A DNA stretch of 64,000 bases, taken from NCBI GenBank assembly GCA_033439265.1, contig JAVTVX010000035.1, positions 17,076,001 to 17,140,000 on the forward strand, in the 5' to 3' direction. Positions 22,321-34,703 of this stretch are shown piece after piece (position 1 is the stretch's first letter; every line of letters begins with the position of its first letter). Below the pieces are notes generated by a model. The model did not search any database. It was not told the DNA's origin and saw only the letters and a list, made by a program, of their open reading frames with translations. Made by a program: the position numbers and the translations under genes. This stretch comes from Dillenia suffruticosa (Eukaryota > Streptophyta > Magnoliopsida > Dilleniales > Dilleniaceae).

Positions 22321-24800
22321 GTTAGGCACACATCTACGAATGATTTGATCAGATCCTATTTTCCACAAATATGGTTCATCCCAAATGTAGTACTTCGAGT
22401 CATTCCTAAGCTTGTTCCTTTGTGCAATACTTAGGTCATGAGGAAGAATCCCAGTTACAAGAAAATTTACAATGTCAGCAAACCAAGGTTCCTTACCTGT
22501 CTTACCTTGTAGGGTAAACAATTGCTCATCCGGAAATGTTTCAGATATAGGTAAGGATTCTTCTTCTCGCACCAAGCGACTCAAGTGATCAGCTACAGAA
22601 TTTTCAAGTCCCTTCCTGTCTTTAATCTCCCAATCGAATTCTTGCAAAAGTAGAACCCATCGGATAAGTCGTGGTTTTGACTCCTTCTTTGAAAGCAAAT
22701 ATTTCAAGGCTGCATGATCAGAGTAAACGACAACCTTAGATCCTAACAAATAAGATCTAAATTTCTCAAAAGCAAAAACTATGGAAAGAAGCTCCTTCTC
22801 AGTTGTGGTATAGTTGCATTGCGTTGGATTGAGTGTTCTTGATGCATAGTAAATGGCATGAGATTGCTTTCCTTCCTTTTGTCCGAGCACAGCTCCCACA
22901 GCATAGTGACTTGCATCGCACATCAATTCAAAAGGTAGATCCCAATTGGGTGCCTGCAAAACCGGAGCTGAAGTTAGCAAAGTTTTCAATGTATCAAAAG
23001 CTTCCTTACACTCATTTCCAAAATCGAATAAAACATCGTGTTGCAATAATCGCGAGAGTGGTTGAGCTATTTTCGAGAAGTCCTTGATGAATCGTCGATA
23101 GAAACCTGCATGGCCAAGAAAACTTCGAATTTCTCGCACATTAGTAGGATATGACAAGTTAGCAATTAAATCCACCTTGGCTTTGTCAACTTCAATGCCT
23201 CTTGAAGAAATTACATGACCTAACACTATTCCCTCCTTCACCATAAAATGGCATTTCTCATAATTAAGGACTAGATTAGTGTCAATGCATCTCTTAAGAA
23301 CTTTACACAAATTATCTAAGCATTGATTGAATGAATCGCCATACACCGTAAAATCATCCATGAAAATTTCGATGCAATCTTCAATTAAATCAGAAAATAT
23401 ACTCATCATGCATCGTTGAAATGTTCCCGGTGCATTACAAAGTCCAAAGGGCATCCTACGATATGCAAATGTTCCAAATGGGCAAGTAAAGGTAGTCTTT
23501 TCCTGATCTTCTTGAGCTACAACTATTTGATAATAGCCCGAATACCCATCTAAGAAACAGAAAAACAATTTACCCGCCAATCTTTCTAGCATCTGATCAA
23601 TGAAGGGTAAAGGGAAATGATCCTTCCGAGTGGCGGTATTTAATTTTCTAAAGTCAATGCACATTCGCCATCCGGTTTGAAGTCTCATTGGTACCAGCTC
23701 ATTATTCTCATTTTTTACCAATTGAATTCCACTCTTTTTGGGGACAACATGAACCGGACTTACCCATTGACTATCAGAAATAGGATATATAATTCCTAAC
23801 TCCAATAGTTTCAAAATTTCCTTCAAAACAATATCTTTCATGGTGGGATTGAGTTTTCGTTGAGGTTCTCTTACCGGTTTGGAATCGGATTCGAGTAGAA
23901 TGCGATGCATACACACAGAAGGGCTGATACCTTTTATGTCTGCCAAGGTCCATCCGATAGCCATTTTGTATTCTCTCAATACCCGCATTAAGCTCTCTTC
24001 TTGATTTTCGGTCAAGTCCTTGGCTATGATTACTGGCAGGGTTTCGTTGTTACCTAAGTATGCATACTTAAGATGTTCAGGTAAAGGCTTCAACTCGAGC
24101 TTTGGGGCCTGCATTGTGGAAGGAAGGATTCTCTCATCAGAAAGGGGTAATGGCAGAAAATTATTTACATACCTGTGGGGTAACTCCGGTGTGGCCTGCA
24201 AAGCCATGATGGCTTCCTTCGTTTCTTCATCTTGAATTACCTCGATTTGTTTATCTGTCCACCCCTTTTTCAGCACAAGATCAAGTTTATCAAGTACTAA
24301 ATTTTGTTCAACATTCTCATGTATAATGGAATCGACAATGCTAACATGAAAAATAGATTCCGAATCATTCGGATGTTGCATGACATCAAAAATATTAAAA
24401 GTGACAATCTCGCCATCAAATTCAAACGATAAGGTTCCTCTATCAACATCAATCTTGGTTTTTGCTGTTTTCATGAAAGGTCTACCAAGCAATATGAGCG
24501 CAGGGTTTGGTGAACAAGCATCATCCATGTCAATGATATAAAAATCAACCGGAAAAATCAATTCATTGACCTTGACTAAGACATCTTCAACAATTCCCTT
24601 AGGATACGATGTGGACCTATCAGCTAATTGTATGATCACATTAGTCTTCTTCAAAGGTCCTAAATTCAAGTACCTAAAAACAGTTAAGGGCATAACATTG
24701 ATTGATGCACCTAGGTCAAGCATTGTCTTTTCTATACTCTTAACCCCTACGATTATTGGTATGGTGAACATACCAGGGTCCTTACACTTAGGGGGTAATT
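22321..24800 (-). CDS. Protease, reverse transcriptase and RNase H part of the composite's polyprotein
   Basis: This is part of one very long minus-strand frame that also holds gag. The protease active site DLGAS lies at about 24703-24717, followed by LLGRPFMKTAKTKID. Reverse transcriptase runs from about 23800 to 23070, with SPVHVVPKKSG, WRMCIDFRKLN and the catalytic FMDD at about 23352-23365; FMDD in place of YVDD is common in Athila-type elements. RNase H follows, with ELMCDASH at about 22909-22930, TTEKELLS and YSDHAALKYL. The enzymes copy the element's RNA into DNA inside virus-like particles. The frame is open throughout this part. Confidence 0.9.
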
Positions 24801-26574
24801 TTCTTTGAATGATGGCTGAAACATTCTCATTTACACAAATCTTATCACTGCCCCCTAGTTTTGTCTTCCTAGTGCATAGTTCTTTGAGAAATTTTGCATA
24901 CCTTGGCACTTGTCGGATCGCATCCAAGAGCGGGATGTTGATTTCCACTTTTCGAAAAGTATCTAAGATTTCCTTCTCCTCATTCTCTTTCTTCGATCTT
25001 GCTAGCCTGCTAGGAAAAGGAGGTGGAATTACAACTCTAGTCTTAGAAGTATCGGTTTCTTCACTTACCTTCGTGGCCGATTCAGTCAATTTTGATGTTT
25101 TATTTTGTTTAACCTCTTTGTCTTCTTCAATTGTTGATGAGTCGTCCTGCATTTTCCCTTCATTCTTGACTGTCATAGCACTCACGTTTTCTCTCGGGTT
25201 GATTTCTACTTGAGAAGGTAGTTTCCTATTGTTTTTCTCCATTCGATTCACGGTCGTTGCCAATTGCGACATCTGGTTTTCCAAGTTTTTTATGCTAGTT
25301 CTTGTCTCTAGTTGAAATCGTTGGTTCTCCTGTTGAAACAATTGAGTGCTGTTAGCTAAACTTTTAACAATTTCTTCTATAGACATACCTTGATTTGAGG
25401 AGGGTTGATGCGATTGAAATTGTTGTCGATGTTGCTGTTGAAACCCTTGTTGTCGATTCCCATAACTAAAATTTGGATGATCCTTCCATCCAGGGTTGTA
25501 GGTGTTTGAATAGGGATCATACTTCCGTTGTGGTTGTCCCGGAAATCCTCCAATTGCATTCATTTGTTCGCTGCACTCCTCTTGAAGAGTAGGACACATA
25601 TCGGTTGGGTGTCCCATGTTCGAACAAACACCACATGCTTTCACTTGTTGGCTTTGTCCTACAACCAACCTTTCCACAATCGAAGTTAGAGAATCTATTT
25701 TATGTTCGAGAGAAGAACTACTCACCTCATTGACCCTTTTTGGGGCCTCATGTCTCCCTCCGAATTGTTGGGCATTGGCTGCCATGTTTGAGATCAAGTT
25801 TCTCGCATCATCGGGTGTCTTATTCACCAATGCTCCTCCGCTCGCAGCATCGATCATGTTCCGTTCCATTGGGGAAAGACCTTCATAGAAATATTGGATC
25901 AACAACTGTTCTGGAATTTGATGTTGAGGACAGCTAGCACATAGTTGTTTAAATCTTTCCCAATATTCGTATAAAGTTTCCCCATTGTACTGCCTTATTC
26001 CACAAATTTCCTTTCTAATCGTAGCTGCACGAGACGCTGGAAAAAATTTTTCTAAAAACATTCTCTCCAAGTCAGGCCAAGTAGTAATAGAGCCAGAAGA
26101 CAAATAAAAGAGCCAATCATTGGCCTTATCTATTAAGGAAAAAGGAAAAACAACAAGTTTAAGTTGCTCTTCGGTTACTCCCTGTGGTCTCATGGTGGAA
26201 CAGACGATGTGGAACTCCTTAAGATGTTTGTGAGGATCTTCCCCTGCAAGACCATGAAATTTAGGCAATAAATGAATCAGTCCAGATTTTAATTCGAATG
26301 GAGTTGTAATATTGGAAAAATTAATGCACAAAGGTTGCTGATTAAACTCAGGGGTCGCCAACTCCCTTAAAGTCCGTTGAGCTGCCATGTTTGTTTCCTT
26401 GACCTCCTTCTCTTCAACGTCAACGTCTGAGTCTAAGAGTTGGTTGGCCAGATTGTTTCCTAGTGATGAACTTGCTGTCTTCTTTGCTTCTTGAGTCTCT
26501 TTTTTCAGTTTTCGGGCTGTTTTCTCGATCTCTGGGTCAAACACAAGTTCACCTGTACGAGCAGAACGAGGCAT
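24801..26574 (-). CDS. Gag part of the composite's polyprotein
   Basis: I place the start at the Met of MPRSARTGELVFD (26574). The frame extends 31 codons further upstream, but that part crosses the primer-binding site and LTR edge. The capsid-like domain (about 25850-26250) contains GEDPHKHLKEF, RPQGVTEEQLKL, WPDLERMFLEKFFP and GETLYEYWERFKQLC. A zinc knuckle of type C-x2-C-x4-H-x4-C (CGVCSNMGHPTDMC) lies at about 25593-25634. Gln-rich and coiled segments follow, then a linker to protease. Gag would build the particle that packages the RNA. The old element at 8.1-8.9 kb carries a close relative of this gag. Confidence 0.88.
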
Positions 26575-26631
26575 ATACCAAAAAAAATATGAAAGTAAAA
26601 TTTTAAAAGAAATAAATCTATCAACACCGTT

Positions 26632-26648
26632 CCCCGGCAACGGCGCCA
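26632..26648 (-). promoter_or_regulatory. Primer-binding site, tRNA-Asp type
   Basis: On the minus strand it reads TGGCGCCGTTGCCGGGG, a full match to the complement of the plant tRNA-Asp 3' end including CCA, as far as I know that tRNA. It is five bases inside LTR C. tRNA-Asp priming is known for Athila-type elements. Confidence 0.88.
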
Positions 26649-27620
26649 AAATTTGGTGTGTCGTCAAACAACCAAAAATAAAATACCTACTTCAAACAAT
26701 ACGAATATAACGCGAGTAGGGTCGTATCCACAAAGAACGGCGGATTTATCTCTTTCAAGGAAAATGAAAATATGGGGGGTTTTGATGAAATAATCTAAAA
26801 TAACTAAGCAAACAAATTAATGAAAATTAACTACAATAAAATGATGAGATAATATCAATCAAAGGAAAAGATGTCAATTAAGATAAAACCTAGCCAAAGG
26901 AGTTATTTCCGCCTTGATATGTTTGATTGATCATCGATACAAAAATTACTCGATATTATGCGAATAAATTGGTTATAGCCGCTAAGTACCACGAAGCGAC
27001 CAATCTCTTCGTACTTTTTCGGTAATCAAGATACCATCGTTAATTACTTCCCTAATCGAAAGACAACCCAAGAGACCCTCGTTGGATTTAATGTTCCGAC
27101 AGCATTACGATCTAGAGAGACTCAATTCTAATCAGTAAATTCCAATCTGGATTTATTTAAATTAGATTACCTAATCTCTTGACATAAATCCTACCGCTTG
27201 CGAGGCCATAAAATTATGTCAATCACCACTCCATTAAAAATACACAAACCTTGCTATTTTTAAATGGTTGTAGAATATTCTAGGGTTATTAAATATAGGC
27301 CTCTATTTAACAATCCCAAAACGGTCATAAACACTAAGTATAGAGATTAAATAAATACCCACAAATATCAAGTAAATAAGATCATTTAGATCTCACAATC
27401 ATCATTCATCAAGGGTTCAATAATCTTTTGACTAGAAAAATAAATTAAAGACAAAGCATAATAAAAAGAAAACTCATAAAAAAGGATTTATTGCTCCTAA
27501 GGAATGAAGAAAAGAACAAAGAGTTTCTCCCCCGGCTGAGGCTGTTACTGTAGACGTGAATAGTGCTGCCCCCAAGGGGCTGCCCGGCTGCCTCCTCCAA
27601 AGTTCTCTCAAGGTATGGAA

Positions 27621-27642
27621 TACTCCTATATATATAGGAGTA
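27621..27642 (-). promoter_or_regulatory. Likely TATA box of the composite, within a perfect palindrome
   Basis: Core CTCCTATATATATAGGAG, a 22-bp perfect palindrome, about 490 bp into the LTR on the minus strand. A palindromic TATA could work in both directions. LTR B lacks it. Confidence 0.55.
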
Positions 27643-27926
27643 GAAAACCCTAAAGAAAATAGAATTTTTCCTATTTGTAAAAAGTAAATATTTCTAACCC
27701 TAATAACTACTAAATAAAAAGAAAGTAAAAAGTAAAAAGTAAAATTCCTAAAACATAATATCTAACAAATTTACATCTTTAAAAATTTCTTTTCCTAAAT
27801 ATTAGGAATGGAATAAAATTCTTCAATATCTTCAATTCCATCCCAACTTCCTCTTGAATGTGTAACTGGGAAATGAAATTTTTACTGCAGTAAATCTTCA
27901 AAACCTCTTGCTTGCCTCTTGAAATC

Positions 27927-27940
27927 CACGTGCCCACGTG
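27927..27940 (-). promoter_or_regulatory. Paired G-box motif CACGTGCCCACGTG
   Basis: Two CACGTG hexamers share a CC spacer, about 285 bp upstream of the TATA palindrome within U3. G-boxes are known binding sites for plant bZIP and bHLH factors. Binding here is inference. LTR A has the same pair, and LTR B keeps only one copy. Confidence 0.5.
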
Positions 27941-28134
27941 CTAATGAAAGAGCATTGCTGTCCAATTTCCATACTTTACAAAATTGCTCCAATTTAGCTC
28001 ATTTTTCTTCATTTTTCAAAATAAGTCTCCTCCTAAATCAAAAGTCACAAAACATAAATATTAGTGTAATATTTATTCAAAAATAATACAAAATCAATCG
28101 TAAATATTACACTTATTTAACCCCTATCAGTATC

Positions 28135-29589
28135 AGAGCGTCGTTAAATTTATTTTAAAAAGTTTTTCAGAATTTTTTGGACATAAAATATGTAGGGAAT
28201 AAAATTTAGGATCCAGATTACAAATAAGTTTCGCGAATTTGAGGATACCACGAGAATATCCATGGCCCAAGAATCATGAAAATAATTTTTGTTGAATTTT
28301 TTGAATATGTTAAAGTCATGAAAAGTTCGGTAGAAGTTTTCGACCCTACGGACACCAAAACTTAGATTTGTCGAGTTTAAGAACAAATCGATCTATAAAA
28401 ATGATCTAGAAATGTCTGTCATGCTCAGATCTATATTTTGACATATTAATTGTGAGTTTTGATTGCCGAAAAATAGATTTCCTATGTTGGCCGCAGAGAG
28501 CCATGAAAGGGAATATCAAATTCGTCGAGTTTAGGGCTTATTTCTCCTAAAAATCAAGTTAAGAATGAATTGGGAATGTTGAATTTTGAATTACAATCAA
28601 AATCCATGCCAAAATTAGGCCGAAAAAGCATTTTTTGGTAGCCAGATTGAGAAAACCCGATTACAAACTTATGGTGCAGAGAAGACTCGACCCAACCCGT
28701 GGGCGCGTGAGGTACACACACGCAGACAGAGCGTTAGGCTCCTAGCAGAATGCACGCTTTGTTCATGCGCCACAGAGCACGTAAACGGGGTCGGGAGGAC
28801 TAAATCCGTATCCTGACCCGGATCCGTGTCCCGACCCTCATCCCGACCCTCACCCCTACCTGGGACTTGACTCGGGAACGTGTGAAGGAGTGTGGATGAC
28901 ACACTGCATGCCTGACGCGTGCAGAAGCATGCGACAGGAGCATGCAAAAGTTTAAGGGTGAGTGGTGAAGCACTGACGATGCATGGGACGACTGGCGACG
29001 AGTCAGCCTATCCTAGATTGGATTTTTTCAATTTTCTGAGAGTCCCACATCCATATTTGTGACTTTGTGTAGATTTTTTGTATGTTTTGAATCCAAATCT
29101 GAATGGTAAGATACGATTTCGGGTTATGCTATATGGTGTCCATTGACTCATACGTTCGCGTTAGGGTTTATACTCAAATCATTTTGGATTTGTTGATTCA
29201 AAGAGTATACAAAATGTGAGAGTAAGTATCAATAAGTACTAAAATCTTTTCCTGCATTGAAAACTATCATAATTGATCTTTGAAAAGAGGATAAACTGAA
29301 TGGTGTTAATTATAAGATTTTATATCGATAGATTTAGTTTGTTCACGAGAATCAAGATTTGTATGAAATTTTGAGATACCAAATGGTGGTCCAAGGAGGG
29401 TACCACATCTTAAGTTAAACGGGATAAAGAGATGTATCATGTGTTGAAAAAAAAAAGGATAGCCAAATTAGGACAATCCCTATTAGTAGTATGCACGATG
29501 ACATAATCCTAGTCTATGAGAAATATCCTATGGCTATTTCGGTTAGACTAGCCTTAAAAGAGCATTGTGGTGCTCTTTTAAGTTCCTAT
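28135..29589 (+). other. Leader region of the second copia element
   Basis: It begins with the right half of the primer-binding site (AGAGC). A G/C-rich stretch lies at 28670-28990. No open frame can be trusted; the minus-strand 92-codon frame at 28669-28947 has no family resemblance. It lies between the 5' LTR and the gag relic. Confidence 0.55.
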
Positions 29590-30130
29590 GGTGAGAATGT
29601 TGAAGAAAATGGTTGATCATATAATGATGCAATATTTGATGCAATATTTGATGCAAATGTAGAATATGATCGCCAAGTTAAGGAATGCGGATGAGCTCAT
29701 TTTGAATGATATTCAGGTATTGGATATGATCCAGTGTTTTACCTGATTCATGGGAGGCCATGAAAGCTTGACTCATGTTCGACGAGAGTATTCGTACTTT
29801 CACTGATGTGAGCAGGTACAGTGAGCTCGAGGAGGAGTGTCTGGAGACGAGTAGGCCGTATTCAAGTCATACTTATACAGCGGATTCGTGTAAGGACTCC
29901 CGTAACACCTAACAGATAGCATAAGCATGATAAGGAGACTCGAGATCCAGGCAAGAAGACACCATCTGAGAAATCCGATAGCAAAGTACAAAAGCGCAGG
30001 AAAAAGGAATTTAATAAGACCAATGCGAAATCCTATATCTATAATAGATTTGGTCAATTCACTCGTGAATATAGCGAGTAGAAGGAATGTCCTTCTTCTT
30101 TACGTGGTTTGAGTTTTGTCTCATTTATTG
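29590..30130 (+). pseudogene. Gag relic of the second copia element
   Basis: Scattered plus-strand blocks such as MIAKLRNADELILNDIQVLDMIQ, FTDVSRYSELEEECLETSRPYSS and a Lys-rich stretch near 29970-30010 follow the order of a copia gag tail. The zinc knuckle is no longer readable. It is a fossil with many breaks. Confidence 0.6.
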
Positions 30131-31560
30131 TGATACTCGTTGATTTCTCTCCTTTGTGAATTGTAAACTCAAGAGCTACAAACCACGCGGCTCGAGACAG
30201 GAGCTCGTAAATAGGGTTCCGTCATGTGAATTCCCAGGTTAAGAGGATTTACGTAAGGAACGGAGCGTTTGTCATTACCGAAGGGATTAACATTTGCAGG
30301 TTGGAATTGCAAAATAGGTAAACTCTATATCTATATGACGTTCTTTACATTTCGGGTATTCGACGAAACTTGATTTCAGTATTTTGTTTAAATTTGTCTA
30401 GAATATATTTTGTCATATAGAAAATCATCTGTTTTTATGAAATACGATATTTCTTTGATCTATTCTGGTTTTATCCATGATGGACCATATATATTAGATG
30501 TTATTTATGACAATGATATTTTTTATTATTTTTCTATTGTCTTTATATCTGATTGTGTAGATGATGATATAAATATGTGACATAGTAGATTTGGAGATGG
30601 TAAGATCTATGATGGCATAAGCCAATTTATCTATCTCTTATTGGAGAGATTTTTTATTGATTGCAGCCTACATCTTCAACTATGTCTCATTAAAGTCCGC
30701 AATCAGTACCCTATTTGAGTTTTGGATAAGGAGGTAGTTTGACGTTAACTACTTAAGGTCATGGGATTGTGTCACGTATGTTTACGATTTCTCGCATTCA
30801 TACAGCGAGTTATGCCCGCCAGAAAAAAGTGTATTTTTATAAGATACTCAGAACACTCCAGGAGATATGTGTTCTTAGGTAAACACACGGAGAACACTAT
30901 TATTGAAATTGAGTCTCGTGATATTATATTTCTTGAGAATGATTTCCTTAAAAGAGGTGAAATTAATCTGGACTTTACTTTTTATGAGATGGATGAGACT
31001 GACAGTTCAAGTGTGTCCGGTAACTTAGGTGAGTCCCGTGACGGGATACAAAAATCTATTACAAATCTTGGTCCCAGTAAGAGCGATCCATCGAGAAGTG
31101 AAATCGATGAGACTTTATATTCTATGAGATGGATGAGTCTAGTGACTCAAGTGAGCCTAATGGTGGGACACAAGAATCTATTATGGATCTTGATTTCAGT
31201 GGAAGCGATCAATCTAGAGGTGAATGTGTTCTCTCTTCTCATAGGAGTATCGAAAATGCGTACTTAAATGTCGTTTTCTGATTGAGGAGTGAGACTCTTA
31301 TTGTGACTCTTGAGAATGATGAAGAATCTAAAACAATCCAAGAAACTCTCAAGAGTTCTACGAACGACCATTTGTTGAAGGCCATAGTTGAAGAAAAGGA
31401 GTCGATGAGAATTAACAGGGTCTAGGACCTAGTTGATTTGTTTTATGGCAGAAAGACCATTGGGAATGAGTAGGTTCTCAAGAACCTAGTTGATTTGCCT
31501 AAGAGCAGAAGAACCATTGGGAACGAGTAGGTTCTCAAGGTTAAAAGAAAGGCTCACGAA
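30131..31560 (+). pseudogene. Protease/integrase relic of the second copia element
   Basis: Traces of the protease and pre-integrase part occur at about 30200-30650. The best-kept block is 30810-30990: FIRYSEHSRRYVFLGKHTENTIIEIESRDIIFLENDF--RGEI, the C-terminal part of copia integrase. An acidic Asp/Glu/Ser-rich linker follows, as is usual before reverse transcriptase. It is a fossil with many breaks. Confidence 0.7.
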
Positions 31561-32700
31561 TTAGTAGCGATGTATAAGGCCCTTTGGTAGCCATGGTGAT
31601 ACTCAGACTAAAGGCGTAGACCTCAATCAGTTTACTTTTAACGATTGTCGTGATCATGGATCTGGAGTTTTATCATATAAGCGTAAAAACTACCTTCCTT
31701 AACAAAAGTTTAGATGAGTAGATCTGCATGGAACAACCATCTGGATTCATTCGAGTAGGTCAGGAGAATAAGCTCTATCGATTTCGAAAGTCAATATACA
31801 ATCTTAAGTTATCATTCAGGCAGAGGTACTTGAGATTTCACGATGAGATGATATCTTATGGATTTGTGATGATCGAAAAGAATCATTACATGTACATAAT
31901 ACGTTCTAATAACTCATTTGTGATCATATTCTTATATATATGAGTGACATTATGATGGATAGGAATAACAAAGAGTATCGATGACTATTAAAATATGATT
32001 ATTGTCAAGTTTTGATATGAAAGACATGGGCAAGACTTAATTCATTCTCGGAGTTAGGACCTAGAGATATCGCTCGAGAAGAAAGTTGACTCTTTAATGA
32101 TAGTTCCACATCAGAAAAATTCTTTAACATTTCGAGATGAGCGATTGCAATCTAATAGATACTTCTATCACTAAAGGTGAAAACATAAGTCTTAACATAT
32201 GTCTTAAAATTTAAGAAGAAATAAGGAAGACGAGTAGAATCTCTTATATCAGTGCAATGGGTAGTCTACTGTATGCAATGAGATATACATGATGGGATAT
32301 TTGTTTATGCAGTCAATCTGGTGAGTAAGTATCAATTGAATTTTAGAAGAAATCACTGGAGAGTAGTGAAAATGATTATGAAATATTTTAAGGGAACGGT
32401 GGACCTCTCCTTGTGTTACAGATGAGATAATTTATGTCTCGTTGGGTATTCAAATATCGACTAGGATGGCAATCTGGATAGAGACAAATCAATATCAATT
32501 TTTGTTGTCTTGCTCAATAAATGTTATCATGTGTTGGAGAAACAAAAAACAAATTTGTATATCTCTATCTACAATAAAGGCTGAGGTTGTGGGAAGCTCG
32601 GTAGCAGTTTAGGAGAGTATTTGATTTCGAAAATTTCTAAATGACTTAAAAGTTATGGTAGATAGTGGGAGATCAATGATGATTTATTGTAATAATTAGT
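31561..32700 (+). pseudogene. Reverse transcriptase/RNase H relic of the second copia element
   Basis: The order is right for copia: an EQPSGF-block at about 31730 before the catalytic region, FDMKDMGK at about 32010, an IGSLLYAMR-type block at about 32255-32280, and RNase H traces at about 32440-32600. It is heavily decayed. It ties the flanking LTRs to the Ty1/copia superfamily. Confidence 0.65.
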
Positions 32701-34049
32701 CCGTCATGCCTACAATCCAGATCTTAAGTATCATAATATGATCAAACATATAGATACCAGATACCGTTTTGTGAGAGATATCACCGAGAAATGTATAGTG
32801 ACGATTAAGTATATTTTTTTATATATATAGCATTGTTGCTAATTCTTTTATCAAATCTATTGTGAAAGATTCCTTTATGAGACATAAAAAATCATTGAGT
32901 TTACATGTAATTGACATTTCTCATTTGTACTATATTAATATTTGTTATGCTTATTGATATATATGACATATGAGTATTAATAAGTCACAAGTTTATTTGT
33001 TACACTTATTTATTGTTATATATTATATAGTGTGTTATAATAAAAGATATGTTAGGCGGGCGTAGTCGACTCTTTTACACGAGTGACCACTTCTACCTCT
33101 GAATGTGCAGGGATGAGACGATTTCTAGGTGTAAGAAACTTTAAGAGTGACCCTGCTAGAACATAAATCACTCTGATATGTGTTCAGAATGAGCTCATAT
33201 ATGATATGACCGATATGGATATACCCACATCCATATTGCCTGTAAGTAGTCAGGTTGAAATCTTAGATATCACCTGCGTCAAATGATATCGTCTGTGAGA
33301 TATTCTCTTTGAATTCTCTGGGTAAATTCTTATATATAGACTAAGTCCTATATTTGTACGGTATTAGAGAAATCTGGCATATGCCCTTTTGAAATATGAG
33401 GGAATAACACTGTGGCACATGTTTCATATCGCATGTGATAAGACGAGCAATGGATAGTGGGAACTATTATTTGAGACGATAGTATGATTATGATCCATAT
33501 TTTCATTGTGTGAGACCTGAGATCTATTGGGTGTGATCTCTTGTACTCTCGCAACTTTTGTCTATTTCTTGAGATTTTATTTTGGTGTTACTATTTTAGC
33601 ATGTCACCAAGAAACTATAGTTGATTCAATTTGACGGTGTATGTCTAGGAAAACAGTTAAGATAAGATTGAAAGTTAGTAATATGAAAGAAAAACCAATC
33701 GGCATTATATCATGGTGTTGTTTTCACTAGTCGACCTGTTATATTTATCCATATTGGGATTTAAATATAATAGTGAATAAATGACGAGCAAATGATTAGA
33801 AATCATTTTCGATAAGGAAAGTGGCTAGATGGATGTAATTGCATTGAGTTTGGGGTATAGCGAGTTCTTTTTTGTACTAATGGTGGTTTCTCGGTGATCC
33901 TAACAGGTGTATTGAGAAATCTTTGCTTACAGGTGTACTTATCGGTAGCACGACGTCCAACCCTGTATAAAAGTCCAGTAGGGTGATGTAGAAGATCGAA
34001 TAGTTATGATCTTATGATGGACGTAAAATACTCCGGTATAAGTGAGAGA
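32701..34049 (+). other. 3' non-coding part of the second copia element
   Basis: No open frame of interest. It ends in a purine-rich stretch ('aagtgagaga', about 34041-34049) directly before the 3' LTR, in the position of a polypurine tract. Confidence 0.6.
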
Positions 34050-34539
34050 TATTGATAGTTATACCCGCAATGGGGTATTTTTTTAAATCAGGTTAGTGCT
34101 TTTTTTATTAATTAATTACCTTTAACTAGCCAATATCCAACATTAAAAAAAAAAAAAACTCCGTAAGGATCTCTCCGAAAAGTGGCTCCATTTTCCCTCA
34201 ACGTGGGAGGTGTGTGATTCATGCTTGAAGAACACATTGCCTAGAGAGAAATTGAGAGCAAGATAAATATTCTTAAAGTGAGAATTATCTTGAGGGTTTG
34301 AGGAATTTTCACAAAGGAAAATTTCTCCGTCATTGGGTTCATTAGACTTTGGATTGAGGTATCGTGGATCCATGATGATGATTCGTTTTGTGATTACCAT
34401 CCCGACTGAGTAATCCGTACAAAGGAGTTCGCGAATCAGTTGATTTCTTGCAAGTTTATATATCGAGATATTTATCAAAAAATTTTGAACTTATAATTTA
34501 TATGATTGCACATGTGCATATAGTATAATAAATCTGACA
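34050..34539 (+). repeat. 3' LTR of the second copia element
   Basis: 490 bp, aligned with the two pieces of the 5' LTR. Shared blocks include 'gaaaatttctccgt', 'gtggatccatg' and 'ataataaatct'. It is uninterrupted. Confidence 0.85.
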
Positions 34540-34680
34540 AAGATCAATGTCTTGGATATCCACCAAGCCTCAAGTTTAAGAAAGGAGAAAGTCATGGAAC
34601 TGTATATAGAAAATGGTTTGGGAACTACTAAGCTGAGTTTAACAAATGAATCAGCTCCATAATAAAAAGTTATCAAGTTC
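34540..34680 (+). pseudogene. Gag relic of the oldest copia element, right piece
   Basis: It starts with the plus-strand reading DQCLGYPPSLKFKKG. This resembles the sequence after the gag zinc knuckle in copia elements (KC--LGYPPGFK-K). It continues the relic that stops at 11525, so the second copia element landed inside this gag. Confidence 0.65.
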
Positions 34681-34703
34681 TACCATCAACGAGCATTCCT
34701 AAT

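Larger units (their letters stand above)
14042..28129 (-). mobile_element. Three-LTR Athila-type Ty3/gypsy composite
   Basis: LTR A (14042-15518), LTR B (18922-20324) and LTR C (26654-28129) lie in the same direction. GTATC flanks A and C only. On the minus strand the order is LTR C (5'), tRNA-Asp primer-binding site, gag, protease, RT, RNase H, integrase, a 0.7-kb 3' non-coding block with polypurine tract, LTR B, a palindrome array, an env-position ORF, the same 3' non-coding block again, and LTR A (3'). The blocks 15519-16200 and 20325-21010 are near copies and both end in long T tracts; a third T tract lies at 18858-18883. A and C differ at about 13 of about 1476 positions by eye, so insertion is recent. 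The coding part looks almost whole, with about two breaks in total. Confidence 0.92.
26654..28129 (-). repeat. LTR C, 5' LTR of the composite
   Basis: 1476 bp, followed at once by the target duplication GTATC (28130-28134). By eye about 13 substitutions separate it from LTR A. It holds the element's own promoter region: paired CACGTG at 27927-27940 and the palindromic TATA region at 27621-27642. Confidence 0.92.
11526..34539 (+). mobile_element. Second Ty1/copia element, expanded by two nested insertions (fossil)
   Basis: The left LTR starts at 11526 and the right LTR is 34050-34539. The element's own DNA is about 6.9 kb; the remaining 16 kb is the small LTR element 11640-13661 and the Athila-type composite 14042-28129. 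The primer-binding site TGGTATCAGAGC (initiator tRNA-Met type) is split by the composite. Relics of gag, integrase, reverse transcriptase and RNase H follow in the copia order. The flanking five bases, GGGAT and AAGAT, could be a decayed target duplication. The coding part is broken in many places and the LTRs are well diverged, so it is older than both insertions it holds. Confidence 0.85.

Noticed and set aside
28669-28947. 92-codon Cys/Arg-rich minus-strand frame in the copia leader
   Set aside because: It lies opposite a G/C-rich leader and matches no known protein.
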